NCBI RefSeq assembly: GCF_000379665.1
Contig: NZ_KB903359.1
Location: 595,413-659,412 of the forward strand
Length of the DNA stretch: 64,000 nt
Direction: 5' to 3'
Source of the DNA: Butyricimonas synergistica DSM 23225
GTDB taxonomy: Bacteria > Bacteroidota > Bacteroidia > Bacteroidales > Marinifilaceae
Each line of letters starts with the position of its first letter. The first letter of the stretch is position 1. The translations under genes were made by a program, and so were the position numbers. The notes beneath the pieces are model-generated. The model made no database searches. It had not been told where the DNA came from and saw only the letters and a program-made list of their open reading frames with translations. Below, one piece after another: positions 1 through 9,464 of the stretch.

Positions 1-369
1 GGGATGCAGGTAAAAAATAGTACGACTGAGAAAAATGAAGCGATAGCCGATACGATTGCCCGGCGATACAATTACAACCGGAACGGCAGTGATTACCAGA
101 TTACTTTCCTGGAGTTCGGGGCAACTACCTGCCATTCCTGCAAACTTATGGAAAAAGTCCTGGATGAAGTACGCGAACGTTACGTGGGTAAAGTAAATGC
201 CGTGTTTATTAACGTGACACTTCCCGAGAATAAAGATATCGTGAAGCATTTTGGCATCGTGACGATCCCGGCTCAAGTACTACTTGACAGGAACGGGAAG
301 GAGTATTTCCGCCACGAAGGGTATATTTCAGCGGTTGATTTAAGCAAACAATTCGAGATCCGGGAATAG
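1..369 (+). CDS. Thioredoxin-like protein, probably 5'-truncated by the window edge
   Basis: The first in-frame ATG is at base 4, but the frame is open back to base 1, so the gene probably begins outside the window. The visible 121 residues have a thioredoxin fold pattern: a strand (ITFLEFGA), the redox motif C-H-S-C-K around residues 43-46, a second strand (AVFINV), and the cis-proline segment (VTIPAQVLLD). The product is probably a thiol-disulfide protein. In this group such proteins are often periplasmic and carry an N-terminal signal peptide, which would lie in the missing part. No partner gene is visible. It converges on ftcD, and the two genes share the hairpin at 588-622. The thioredoxin call is firm; the substrate is unknown. 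Confidence 0.8.
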   Translation, partial: GMQVKNSTTEKNEAIADTIARRYNYNRNGSDYQITFLEFGATTCHSCKLMEKVLDEVRERYVGKVNAVFINVTLPENKDIVKHFGIVTIPAQVLLDRNGKEYFRHEGYISAVDLSKQFEIRE

Positions 370-386
370 CGGAAAGTGTCCTTGTC

Positions 387-423
387 CGAGGGAGAAGAAA
401 GGGTAACGAGGGAGAAGAAAGGG
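387..423. repeat. 17-bp direct repeat, two copies
   Basis: CGAGGGAGAAGAAAGGG occurs at 387-403 and again at 407-423, a 20-bp period, just after the thioredoxin stop codon. I see no gene in the 370-587 gap. The only plus-strand reading frame there starts with GTG and looks non-coding. The repeat has no recognised role. Confidence 0.7.
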
Positions 424-587
424 GGAAATAATCTCACTTTCACGAAATACTCGCCAATCAAAGATGCCTCACGGATGCTCGTGAAGGTCTTTGCACCGAA
501 GTTGTACCGAAAATGTACCAAAGTTAACTTAGGATTTCTCCCTTATCACACCGGGTTCTCTCGGGGATTACCTCGGTAGCTTGATAT

Positions 588-622
588 AAAAATAGCTAGT
601 TCATAATGAACTAGCTATTTTT
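588..622. terminator. Bidirectional terminator between thioredoxin-like gene and ftcD
   Basis: A 16-bp perfect inverted repeat (588-603 and 607-622) around a 3-base loop. It starts with AAAAA and ends with TTTTT, so it can end transcription from both converging genes. Confidence 0.85.
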
Positions 623-641
623 ATGTATAGATTTACTTGAA

Positions 642-2342
642 TCAAATCTTGGAGTCCACGATATTTAAAATATCGGTTTCCATTTGTTTTGCCATTTCAA
701 CCACTCTTTCACCTCTGGAAATGATATCGTTAGCATACTCTTTGTCGTCCAAGCCTGCCGCATTGATCTTCACGTTGAGGAATGCTCCGATAACCCCGGA
801 ACGGGCAGCCAAAGCACCAACCCCGGCGTCGGTTACGGAATTCGGGTTACCGATTTCAGCCATAGCTTTCACGACTTCCATGCACTCGTAACAGAGCATC
901 ATCGTTTTGAAAGGCACTTCGGTAGCGAACTTGGTTGCATCCTGAATGGCTTGATGACGTGCAGCCTTTTCTTCTTCCGATTTCTTGGGTAAGCTGAAGG
1001 CATCCATGATACGGTTGAAGGCGTTGGTATCCTCGTCAACCATTCTGATTAACTCAACCTGGTAAGCTTTTCCTCTTTCAGCCCAATTGCTGAATTCTTC
1101 CCAGCGTTCGTCCCAACCGCGCTTGTGCGAGGAAAGGTTGGCTACCATCGTGGCGAGGGAAGAAGCCAAAGCCCCCATGTAAGCAGAAATAGAACCACCT
1201 CCGGGTGCGGGTGACTCGGAAGCCGTTTCGTCAGCAAATTCGCGAAGGTTCATGTCGATCAGGAATTTCTTTCCCTGATTCATCTCGTCTTCCAGTATAT
1301 ACTCGATGATTTTCTTTCTCGGTTCAAAAGGATAAAGTTCATCCAGACCTAAAGATTTCACGGCTATTTTAATCAATTCCTTGTCGGAAACCCCGGTAGA
1401 GCGTTGTTGCTTGCGCAGAAAATAACGTCCGGCATCTAACATGGCTTTTAATGGAATTACACCCACCAACTCGGAACCCGTTACACGAATACCGCGGTCT
1501 TGCGCCTTGCGGCATACTTCATCGAACGCCTCGTGCACGGAGGTTACGCTTATGTCCGTCAAGTTCATAGAGATTTGGGCGATTCCGTACTCCTCGATAT
1601 ACCAGCCGATAGCTTTTACTGATTTCAACGTTCCGGGGATCATCACGTTTTTACCATTCTCGTCTTTCACGATCTTCCCGGTAATAGGATTTCCTTCTCT
1701 CTTGGCACGTCCGCGTTCGCGCACGTCGAAAGCAATGGCATTAGCGCGGCGGGTAGAGGTGGAATTCAAGTTCACGTTGTAGGCTACCAGGAAATTGCGG
1801 GCTCCCACGGCTGTTGCCCCGGTCTTGGCTGTCCACTCGTTCAATTCACGGGGACCGAAATCCGGATGCCATTGCTCGCTGCTCAAACGCTCGCCCAAAG
1901 CCTCGTATTCTCCGGCACGGCAAGTAGCCAGATTCTTTCTCTCCGGCGTGAAAGCGGCGTTCTCGTAGCAATATACCGGGATATTCAATTCTTCCCCGAT
2001 ACGTTTTGCCAAAGCACGGGCGTATTCCACGGTTTCCTCCATGGTGATGTTTGACACGGGCACCAAGGGACACACGTCAGTAGCCCCGAAACGAGGATGC
2101 GCTCCTTTATGTTTTTTCATATCAATCAGTTCAGAGGCTTTCTTCACGGCACGGAAAGCGGCTTCGCAAACTTCTTCTGGCGTACCTACCATGGTTACTA
2201 CCGTGCGGTTCGTTGCCTTGCCGGGATCCACGTCAATCAGGCTAACTCCTTCAACAGCTTTAATTTCTGCCGTAATCTGGTCAATAATGTGCATATCGTT
2301 CCCTTCACTAAAATTCGGAACGCATTCTATTAATTTTTTCAT
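642..2342 (-). CDS. ftcD: Fused glutamate formimidoyltransferase / formimidotetrahydrofolate cyclodeaminase
   Basis: Bifunctional 566-residue enzyme of histidine breakdown. It moves the formimino group of formiminoglutamate to tetrahydrofolate, then deaminates it to methenyl-THF. The formiminotransferase part covers about residues 1-330. It includes the segment HKGAHPRFGATDVCPLVP (residues 78-95), where His82 matches the catalytic histidine number of the mammalian enzyme. The cyclodeaminase part covers about 355-560 (SPAPGGGSISAYMGALASSL onward). The single-chain fusion is full length. It lies 146 bp downstream of hutI on the same strand, giving two consecutive steps of the histidine pathway. 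The hutH and hutU genes are not in the window. The gap contains a 12-base repeat, AATCTAAAATCA, at 2392 and 2407. Confidence 0.95.
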   Translation of the reverse strand: MKKLIECVPNFSEGNDMHIIDQITAEIKAVEGVSLIDVDPGKATNRTVVTMVGTPEEVCEAAFRAVKKASELIDMKKHKGAHPRFGATDVCPLVPVSNITMEETVEYARALAKRIGEELNIPVYCYENAAFTPERKNLATCRAGEYEALGERLSSEQWHPDFGPRELNEWTAKTGATAVGARNFLVAYNVNLNSTSTRRANAIAFDVRERGRAKREGNPITGKIVKDENGKNVMIPGTLKSVKAIGWYIEEYGIAQISMNLTDISVTSVHEAFDEVCRKAQDRGIRVTGSELVGVIPLKAMLDAGRYFLRKQQRSTGVSDKELIKIAVKSLGLDELYPFEPRKKIIEYILEDEMNQGKKFLIDMNLREFADETASESPAPGGGSISAYMGALASSLATMVANLSSHKRGWDERWEEFSNWAERGKAYQVELIRMVDEDTNAFNRIMDAFSLPKKSEEEKAARHQAIQDATKFATEVPFKTMMLCYECMEVVKAMAEIGNPNSVTDAGVGALAARSGVIGAFLNVKINAAGLDDKEYANDIISRGERVVEMAKQMETDILNIVDSKI

Positions 2343-2488
2343 ATCCTTGTTTAAATTGAAATTTACAATAAATTAAATACTACACTACTCGAATCTAAAA
2401 TCATTAAATCTAAAATCAACTAAGGGTAGCGTATCCTGTACGCCTTCCGGATCCATATTTTCTTGTAATGCGAATACGGCATAGCGTG

Positions 2489-3742
2489 TCAGATTTGTTC
2501 CCCGTTCAAGAATACGGCTTCCACCAAGTCGCTTCCGTAAGCGTAGGGGAGATACTCGATACCTGTGATCGGGGTTGTGATGTAGAAATTAGCTTTCTTG
2601 CCCACAGCGATACTGCCGAGTTCGTCTTCGACACCCATGGCATATGCCGAGTTTATCGTGGTAGCGTTTATCACTTCTTCCGGCAACATCTTGTAATTGA
2701 CACAACCGAGTGACATCACGAACTTCATGTTTCCGGAAGGAGAGGAGCCCGGGTTAAAATCGGATGCCAAGGCAACCGGTAACCCGGCATTGATCATGGA
2801 GCGCACGGGAGAATAAGGCATATTCAAGAAGAATGCGGCTCCCGGCAACACGGTCGGCATCGTTTCGCTTCCCTTCAAGGCGGCTATTTCTTCTTCACCC
2901 ACGTACTCGAGGTGATCGACGGAAAGGGCGTTGTATTTAACCCCGACTTGGATACCACCCGAGTAATCCAGCTCGTTAGCGTGTATCTTCGCACGCATTC
3001 CGTACTTCATTCCGGCGTTCAGCATCCTGTCTGTATCCTCCACGGTGAAGAATCCCTTGTCACAGAACACGTCGATATAGTCGGCTAAATCTTCAGCCGC
3101 CACGGCGGGGATCATTTCATTGATGATTAAATCCACGTACTCGGTTTGCCGTCCCTTGTATTCCAGCGGTACGGCGTGAGCCCCCAGGAAGGTGGATTTT
3201 ATAGTTAAAGGAGTTTCTTCCTTCAAGCGCCGGATGACTCTCAACATCTTGAGTTCGCTCTCGGTATCCAGACCGTAACCGCTCTTGATTTCCACGGCTC
3301 CGGTTCCCAGCGAGGCGATTTCTTGCAGGCGAGCATACGCCGAGTCGAACAGTTCCTGTTCGGACGCTTTGCGGATACGTTCGGCTGAATTCAGGATTCC
3401 GCCGCCCCTCTTGGCGATTTCTTCATAAGAGAGCCCCTTGATTTTGTCGATGTACTCGATTTCGCGGCTTCCGGCATACACGAGATGCGTGTGCGAATCG
3501 CAATAGGCGGGCAATACCAGGCGTCCCGTGGCATTGACTTCTTGCACCGTGTCGGCATTCTCGTATATAGCATCCTGGTTCAATTCACTCATTTTCCCGA
3601 AAGCCTCGATACGGTCGCCGTCAATCAAGAGGTAGGCATCATCAATCGTACCTAGTTTTGCCATATCGGCACCAGCCACCCATTTACGCGGTTCTTCTTC
3701 AACCTGAACGAGTTGCTTTATGTTGATAATTAATGTTTTCAT
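2489..3742 (-). CDS. hutI: Imidazolonepropionase
   Basis: This 417-residue metal-dependent amidohydrolase opens imidazolone-propionate to formiminoglutamate, the substrate of the glutamate formimidoyltransferase encoded downstream. Visible motifs are the HxH metal ligands in CDSHTHLVYAG (His84, His86), KIHANELDYSGG, LSVDHLEYVG and the late aspartate motif ASDFNPGSSPSGNM. Length and motif order are standard for HutI. It is cytosolic with no signal peptide. The start is an ATG at 3742. It is the first gene of the hutI-ftcD pair. The upstream gap of about 60 bp to rodA holds its promoter; a near-match to the -7 box (TACTTTCG on the minus strand) sits at 3770-3777. Confidence 0.95.
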   Translation of the reverse strand: MKTLIINIKQLVQVEEEPRKWVAGADMAKLGTIDDAYLLIDGDRIEAFGKMSELNQDAIYENADTVQEVNATGRLVLPAYCDSHTHLVYAGSREIEYIDKIKGLSYEEIAKRGGGILNSAERIRKASEQELFDSAYARLQEIASLGTGAVEIKSGYGLDTESELKMLRVIRRLKEETPLTIKSTFLGAHAVPLEYKGRQTEYVDLIINEMIPAVAAEDLADYIDVFCDKGFFTVEDTDRMLNAGMKYGMRAKIHANELDYSGGIQVGVKYNALSVDHLEYVGEEEIAALKGSETMPTVLPGAAFFLNMPYSPVRSMINAGLPVALASDFNPGSSPSGNMKFVMSLGCVNYKMLPEEVINATTINSAYAMGVEDELGSIAVGKKANFYITTPITGIEYLPYAYGSDLVEAVFLNGEQI

Positions 3743-3805
3743 CCTTTTCGTGTTTATTTCATTTGGGAACGAAAGTATTAAAAACCTTGAATATCCGCAA
3801 GAATT

Positions 3806-5230
3806 TTACCTGAATACTTGCAATCTGTTTGCGTCTAATCTCAAGAAGATGAAAATTAATATCGTGAACGACCAAAGGGAAGATCCCCCGTAACTGAAAA
3901 AGGGTAGAGGAATCCCGATCACTGGGGCAAAGCCGATAGTCATGCCGATGTTCACGGCAAGGTGGAAGAATAGGATGGAGGCGACCCCGTACCCGTATAT
4001 CCTGGAAAAAGCCGAACGCTGGCGTTCAGCCATATTGATGATACGCAAGATAAAAGCCATGAACAACAATATAACAGCCGAACTCCCGAGGAATCCCCAT
4101 TCTTCGCCCACGGTACAGAAAATAAAGTCGGTACTTTGTTCCGGTACGAAATTGAATTTTGTTAGTGTCCCCTCTAAAAAACCTTTCCCGGCAAATCCAC
4201 CGGAACCGATAGTTATCTTAGACTGAATCACGTTGTAGCCGACACCCCTAGGGTCGACTTTGATTCCCAATAATTCATTGATACGGTCTTGCTGGTGGGG
4301 CTGCAAATGGTTGAAGGCGTAATCCACCGAAGGGGAAGCTCCCACGCAAAGCCAGGAAACAAAAAGCAAAGTGATCATGTGCTTCATTTTCCGCTTGTAT
4401 ATCGGGTACAAGACCGCAATACTCGTGATGATATACACGATCAGTAGCATATAATATTCTGAAATAGACAAGTGAAAAGCCCATTTCACCAGTGCGAACA
4501 CCCCAAATCCCCCGGCAATAAAGACCATGAGATAAAAGAGTTCCTTGAGGTCATGGCGGTAATAATAGAATGCAATAAGCGTGCCGCCGATAATAATCAT
4601 CAATACCGTAAAAGGAGTGTAGAGCAACGAGATAATGAATATGACCGCCACCACGAAGCAAAGTAACAGGATGGAACCGTACAATCCTTCCCGGAATAAC
4701 ACGAAGATAAGGCTACTGTACACGAGTGCCGACCCCGTGTCGTTTTGCAAGATAATAAGTCCTGCCGGAACGAGTATGATAATCCCGATCGTGAGCAGGC
4801 TAGAAAAACGCATGACCTTGAAGTTGTGGCGACTCATGATATAGGCAAGAGCCAGGCAGGTCGCGAATTTAGCGAACTCAGCAGGTTGGAATCCGAAATC
4901 CCCGAAGCCGAACCACGAACGCGAGCCTTTCACCTCCTTGCCGAATAGCAGAACGGCTATCAACAAGGCGACCATGAACCCGTAAATGACTAAAGAGAAA
5001 GAGGAATAAAATTTACTGTCCGTGAGCAGAACCAGGAATGCAAGCACGAAAGCCGCCCCAATCCAGATTAGTTGCTTGCCATACTTTTGCGATATATCCA
5101 AGATACTGCTATGATTTTCATCGTAAACGGCAGCATATATGTTTATCCATCCGATAAGCACCAGCAACACGTATAAAAGGATGGCAACCCAATCCAGATT
5201 TGCCAGTAATTTGTTGGATCTGCTATTCAT
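3806..5230 (-). CDS. rodA: SEDS-family peptidoglycan polymerase RodA
   Basis: Polytopic inner-membrane protein of 474 residues with about ten hydrophobic segments. It polymerises glycan strands during cell elongation and works with the PBP2 encoded just upstream. The SEDS signature is clear: a GSGGFAGKGFLEGT loop followed by KFNFVPEQSTDFIFCTVGEE, and a C-terminal IPLPFFSYGGSSL segment. I chose the ATG at 5230, which overlaps the mrdA stop by 8 bases. A GTG at 5260 would add ten residues and overlap more. Last gene of the purH-mreBCD-mrdA-rodA operon. Confidence 0.95.
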   Translation of the reverse strand: MNSRSNKLLANLDWVAILLYVLLVLIGWINIYAAVYDENHSSILDISQKYGKQLIWIGAAFVLAFLVLLTDSKFYSSFSLVIYGFMVALLIAVLLFGKEVKGSRSWFGFGDFGFQPAEFAKFATCLALAYIMSRHNFKVMRFSSLLTIGIIILVPAGLIILQNDTGSALVYSSLIFVLFREGLYGSILLLCFVVAVIFIISLLYTPFTVLMIIIGGTLIAFYYYRHDLKELFYLMVFIAGGFGVFALVKWAFHLSISEYYMLLIVYIITSIAVLYPIYKRKMKHMITLLFVSWLCVGASPSVDYAFNHLQPHQQDRINELLGIKVDPRGVGYNVIQSKITIGSGGFAGKGFLEGTLTKFNFVPEQSTDFIFCTVGEEWGFLGSSAVILLFMAFILRIINMAERQRSAFSRIYGYGVASILFFHLAVNIGMTIGFAPVIGIPLPFFSYGGSSLWSFTILIFIFLRLDANRLQVFR

Positions 5231-7067
5231 CGCCTTTCTCGTTATTTTTAAGGTTTTCACTCTTGATTAAATTTGCCTCGAACATCTCCTTTTCAAGAGG
5301 CTTCTTCTTGTCGGAAATCTTCCCTTTCAAGTATTTCTCGATCATCAAACCGGCTATGGGCGCCGCGTAACGGGAGCCCCATACACCGTTCTCCACGTAC
5401 ACGATTAAGGCTATCTTGGGATTCTCGACTGGGGCGAAGGCAATAAACACGGAGTGGTCATCCCCGTGAGGATTTTGTACCGTCCCGGTCTTTCCCGCCA
5501 TCGTGATGGAATCCACTTGTGCCCGGCGTCCGGTTCCTCCCTTGATAACCATTTGCATCCCTTCCACGATCGGTTCGTAATATTTCCGGTCGATAGGAAT
5601 CTGGTGTTTCTCGATGCGCCCAGCCAATGAATCATTCAGTGGACGCACGATATGGGGGGTGATATAATATCCCCGGTTTGCCAGTACAGCTGCCAGGTTT
5701 GCCATTTGAATGGGAGTGATGAGCAATTCTCCTTGCCCGATGGAAAGGGAAATGATGTACGAGGCGTACCATTTTTGCGTCTTGAACACCTTGTCATACT
5801 TCTCTTGCGTGTATATCTCTCCCGAAACCTCATTCGAGAAATCGGGACATATCTTACTTCCAAAACCGAAGGATGTCACGTAATTTCTCCATTCATTGTA
5901 AGCGTTGCGCACGCTGCCGTATTCCGGTAATTCCAAAACTCGTTTAAAAACATTCACGTAATACGGGTTGCAAGAGTTCTCGATAGACGCAACCAAATCC
6001 ACGGGCGAACTGTGGTGGTGGCATTTCATGAATCTGCCTCCCACGATATAAGCCCCCCCGTTACACGTCGCCTGCGTATGTGGGGTAATGGCTTTTGTCT
6101 GTAACCCGATAAGGGCTTGAACCGTCTTGAATATAGATCCCGGGGGATATTGTGCCATGGTCGTTCTATCGAACAAGGGATTCAAAGGGTCATTGAGCAA
6201 TTTGGAATAGTTTTTTCCCCGTTCCAGCCCGACCATGAGTTGCGGGTCATATCCCGGACTGGACATTTTTACCAGAATCTCGCCCGTGCTCGGTTCTATT
6301 GCCACGATACCTCCTTTTTTATTCCGCATCAATTGGTACGCATACTCTTGCAAATCGATATCTAAAGTGGTATGCAGGTTTTCCCCGACGATAGCTTCTT
6401 CGTCGTATTCCCCGTCGGCAAAAGACCCTTGTTTCCTGTTTTTATTGTCAACAAGCACGATCTGCTTGCCTTTAGTTCCTCGCAGGTGTTCCTCGTAAGT
6501 GCGTTCCAGCCCGCTCATTCCGACATAATCCCCGGGAGCGTAATAAGGATTCTTGGTGATTTGTTCCTGCGAAACCTCACTGATATACCCGAAGACATCC
6601 GCGGAGTGATTCACGTTATATTTCCGCAATGTTCTGGTTTGGGTATAAAAACCCGGATAACGGTATAGCTTTTCCTGGAGAATAGCGTATTTGTCTCCGG
6701 TGATCTGTGAAATCAATATGGAAGGCTTGTAGCGGGCATAACTTCTGCATTTCTGTATGCCTTTTTCCAAGTATTCCTTACTGATGTCCAAGATTGAAAT
6801 TAATTCCAACGTGTCGAACTTTTTCACCTGATCCGGGATAATGAGCAGATCGTAGGCTGCCTGGTTGTCAACCAAAAGTTTGCCGTTACGATCATAAATC
6901 AATCCGCGTGCCGGATAGAGAGTTTCCGTGCGTTGAGAATTATTGTCCCCCATAATTTTGTAGGTGTCGTCTATCACTTGATAGTAGAACAACCGCAATA
7001 TATATATGGCACACACCGTTATAATGATCCCTGATATGATCTCTTTCCTGTACCCGAACTTATTCAT
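5223..7067 (-). CDS. mrdA: Penicillin-binding protein 2 (elongasome transpeptidase)
   Basis: Class B penicillin-binding protein of 614 residues. It cross-links peptidoglycan in the elongation complex together with RodA. One membrane anchor spans about residues 11-29, followed by the pedestal region. The transpeptidase domain carries the three active-site motifs: S311-I-F-K (in YPPGSIFK), S365-C-N and K527-T-G (in MAGKTGT). All catalytic residues are present. A lysine- and glutamate-rich cytosine-free tail of about 30 residues (GKISDKKKPLEKEMFEAN onward) follows the domain. It ends inside the rodA start, as expected for translational coupling. Confidence 0.95.
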   Translation of the reverse strand: MNKFGYRKEIISGIIITVCAIYILRLFYYQVIDDTYKIMGDNNSQRTETLYPARGLIYDRNGKLLVDNQAAYDLLIIPDQVKKFDTLELISILDISKEYLEKGIQKCRSYARYKPSILISQITGDKYAILQEKLYRYPGFYTQTRTLRKYNVNHSADVFGYISEVSQEQITKNPYYAPGDYVGMSGLERTYEEHLRGTKGKQIVLVDNKNRKQGSFADGEYDEEAIVGENLHTTLDIDLQEYAYQLMRNKKGGIVAIEPSTGEILVKMSSPGYDPQLMVGLERGKNYSKLLNDPLNPLFDRTTMAQYPPGSIFKTVQALIGLQTKAITPHTQATCNGGAYIVGGRFMKCHHHSSPVDLVASIENSCNPYYVNVFKRVLELPEYGSVRNAYNEWRNYVTSFGFGSKICPDFSNEVSGEIYTQEKYDKVFKTQKWYASYIISLSIGQGELLITPIQMANLAAVLANRGYYITPHIVRPLNDSLAGRIEKHQIPIDRKYYEPIVEGMQMVIKGGTGRRAQVDSITMAGKTGTVQNPHGDDHSVFIAFAPVENPKIALIVYVENGVWGSRYAAPIAGLMIEKYLKGKISDKKKPLEKEMFEANLIKSENLKNNEKGDE

Positions 7068-7102
7068 GCCAATATCCTGTTATTCTGTTGAAAAATACGA
7101 TT

Positions 7103-7609
7103 TTATTGCTGTACCTTCTTGATTCCTATAAAATAGTAAAGCAAAATGAACAGCATGGAAATAAAGGTACTCAAAATAATCCGTATAATCGTGATGCCTA
7201 TATCATTAAAAGTGAAAGCCTCGGCGAAGACTAGGACTATATTGAAAAACAGGGTGGATAGAAAAGAATATTTTAGAAACCACCTGAAATCTTCTAGTCG
7301 CAACGTCCCGTGCGCTTCATCCAACTCTTCCCGTGTAGAAGTCAGTAACAGCAGGCGAGGGCGGATGTAAGCCAAGAAAGTAGAGGCAGCCGCGTGAATC
7401 CCCACCGTGTTGTCCGCCAAGTCCATCAGGAATCCCAAGAGGAAACCGAATAGAAGTAATGGTATACCTTTCACCTTGTATGGCAGAATGAAAATGGCAA
7501 GAATGTAGATATTGATATAGAAATAAGAGCCAAGGTGGATATTATCCACGATCACGATCTGAAGAATCGATAAAATCAGTAAATGGATCAGATAATTTAC
7601 ATTATTCAT
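7103..7609 (-). CDS. mreD: Rod shape-determining protein MreD
   Basis: Small polytopic membrane protein of 168 residues with about five hydrophobic segments. The family has weak sequence signatures, so the call rests on size, hydrophobicity and position between mreC and mrdA. Its start overlaps the mreC stop by 8 bases. It is thought to hold MreC and the PBP2/RodA pair in the membrane. The loop TSTREELDEAHGTLRLEDFR between two hydrophobic stretches would be cytoplasmic or periplasmic; I cannot orient it. Confidence 0.88.
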   Translation of the reverse strand: MNNVNYLIHLLILSILQIVIVDNIHLGSYFYINIYILAIFILPYKVKGIPLLLFGFLLGFLMDLADNTVGIHAAASTFLAYIRPRLLLLTSTREELDEAHGTLRLEDFRWFLKYSFLSTLFFNIVLVFAEAFTFNDIGITIIRIILSTFISMLFILLYYFIGIKKVQQ

Positions 7610-8429
7610 GATAGTTTATGGCTTCTAACAGGTTTTGCTCGTTCTTCTTGTCATTATCGATCACGTACACGTGACTCAAGCGTTTAAAGTCAACCGCTAA
7701 TCTCACTTTTATTTTCAAAAAATTAGCCGTTTCCTTGTCTACCGATTCCACGTAACCCACGACAATGCCTTCCGGGAAAATCTTGGAAAGCCCGGAGGTC
7801 ACGATCGTATCTCCCTCGGTTACCTCCACGTGATAGGGGACATCGTTCAAGTAAGAATAACGGTAATTATCGCCATCCCATTGCAGGGAACCGTAATAAT
7901 TGTTTTTCTTTATCTTGGCTGATACTCTCGAAGCCACGTTGACCAATGGGATAACGATAGAATAGTTTTCGCTTATATCCTGAATTAACCCCACGACCCC
8001 GTCCGGTGAAGCCACGCCCATCTCTTTCTCGATGAAGTTTTTTCGTCCCCGGTCTATCGTGATGTAGTTTTTCATCCGGTTGAAAGTAGCGTTCACCACC
8101 TTCGCCCCGGTGTAATCGTAAACGGGTAGACTATCCTGTACAATCGTGCCCCTGACAACCGTATCCCTTAACACCTCGATCGCTTCCAAACGTTTCTTCA
8201 ATTGAATGTTCTCGTTTGCAAGGGTTTCGTTAATCTCCTTTAACCGGAAATAATCTTTCACGTCGGTAGTCATCGACGAGATATTCCCGAATAGAGTAGA
8301 GGCATTTTGCGAGAAAATTGCTCTCTGATATTCGTTATGGCGAATAATCAGAGAGAAACTTACGATTTCCAGGAGTATAAAAATTATAGTAAAATGGTAC
8401 TTTAATATAAGTTTTATAATCTCTTTCAC
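7602..8429 (-). CDS. mreC: Rod shape-determining protein MreC
   Basis: Bitopic membrane protein of 275 residues. It has one N-terminal membrane segment (about residues 10-27), a short coiled coil (YFRLKEINETLANENIQLKKR region), then the beta-rich periplasmic MreC domain with GVASPDGVVGLIQDISENYS and TVTSGLSKIFPEGIVVG-like segments. It links cytoplasmic MreB filaments to the peptidoglycan synthases. It lies 4 bp after mreB and overlaps mreD. Length is normal for Bacteroidales MreC. Confidence 0.93.
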   Translation of the reverse strand: MKEIIKLILKYHFTIIFILLEIVSFSLIIRHNEYQRAIFSQNASTLFGNISSMTTDVKDYFRLKEINETLANENIQLKKRLEAIEVLRDTVVRGTIVQDSLPVYDYTGAKVVNATFNRMKNYITIDRGRKNFIEKEMGVASPDGVVGLIQDISENYSIVIPLVNVASRVSAKIKKNNYYGSLQWDGDNYRYSYLNDVPYHVEVTEGDTIVTSGLSKIFPEGIVVGYVESVDKETANFLKIKVRLAVDFKRLSHVYVIDNDKKNEQNLLEAINYHE

Positions 8430-8433
8430 ATCA

Positions 8434-9456
8434 CTATCTTATAAGGAATGAGAACCTATCTACATTCTTCAGCGCGATACCCGTACCCCGAGCCACGGCA
8501 CGAAGCGGATCCTCGGCAATATGGAACGGAATATTCAGCTTGTCGGTCAACCGTTTATCCAACCCGCGGAGCAATGCTCCACCTCCGGCAAGATAAATAC
8601 CCTTGTTCACGATGTCGGCATACAATTCCGGCGGCGTTTGTTCCAGTGCGGCAAGAATGGCAATCTCTATCTTGGAAATGGATTTCTCGATACAATGTGC
8701 TATTTCTTGATAAGAAACGGGAACCTCTACCGGAAGCGAGGTCATCTGGTTGGGTCCCTGCACCACAAAGTCTGCTGGCGGTTCGTCCAGCTCGGAAAGT
8801 GCCGAACCTACATGGATCTTGATTTCCTCGGCAGTACGCTCACCGATCTTGATGTTGTGCTGATGCCTCATGTATTCTTGAATATCGTCCGTCAGATCGT
8901 CACCGGCAATGCGGATAGATTTGTTCGTCACGATACCGCCCAAGGAGATCACGGCAATCTCGGTAGTACCACCACCTATATCCACGATCATGTTTCCTTC
9001 CGGGGCTTCCACGTCCAAGCCGATACCCAGGGCGGCAGCCATGGGTTCGTAAATCATGTACACGTCACGTCCCCCGGCGTGTTCTGCCGAGTCGCGAACG
9101 GCACGCAATTCCACCTCAGTACTTCCCGAGGGGATACATACCACGATGCGCAGGGACGGGGAGAAGAACTTACTTTTCCCGTTTGCCATCTTGATCATTC
9201 CCCGGATCATCTGTTCCGCGGCGTTGAAATCCGCGATCACTCCGTCACGTAGAGGACGGATGGTCTTGATATACTCGTGTGTCTTACCCTGCATCTGGCG
9301 AGCTCTTTCGCCGATGGCAATTACTTTTTCAGTCTTTTTGTCGATAGCCACGATGGAAGGCTCGTTTACCACCATCTTATCATTCATGATGATAATGGTA
9401 TTTGCCGTTCCCAAGTCTATCGCTATATCTTGTGTTAAAAAAGAAAACAAACCCAT
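8434..9456 (-). CDS. mreB: Rod shape-determining protein MreB (bacterial actin)
   Basis: Actin-like ATPase of 340 residues that polymerises under the inner membrane and directs lateral wall synthesis. The nucleotide-binding motifs are visible: phosphate-1 IDLGTANTIIIM near residue 13, phosphate-2 MIVDIGGGTTEIAVISLGG, and the adenosine loop YLAGGGALLRGLDKRL. The start MGLFSFLTQDIAIDLG includes the short hydrophobic N-terminus typical of membrane-bound MreB. It is 8 bp downstream of purH and 4 bp upstream of mreC. Confidence 0.97.
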   Translation of the reverse strand: MGLFSFLTQDIAIDLGTANTIIIMNDKMVVNEPSIVAIDKKTEKVIAIGERARQMQGKTHEYIKTIRPLRDGVIADFNAAEQMIRGMIKMANGKSKFFSPSLRIVVCIPSGSTEVELRAVRDSAEHAGGRDVYMIYEPMAAALGIGLDVEAPEGNMIVDIGGGTTEIAVISLGGIVTNKSIRIAGDDLTDDIQEYMRHQHNIKIGERTAEEIKIHVGSALSELDEPPADFVVQGPNQMTSLPVEVPVSYQEIAHCIEKSISKIEIAILAALEQTPPELYADIVNKGIYLAGGGALLRGLDKRLTDKLNIPFHIAEDPLRAVARGTGIALKNVDRFSFLIR

Positions 9457-9464
9457 AGTCTAAA

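Noticed and set aside
376..579. 67-codon open frame after the thioredoxin gene
   Set aside because: It starts with GTG, has no ribosome site, contains the 17-bp repeat in its first codons and resembles no protein I know.
8521..9252. 243-codon plus-strand frame
   Set aside because: Fully antisense to mreB, whose protein is unmistakable; the frame is a shadow of conserved codons.
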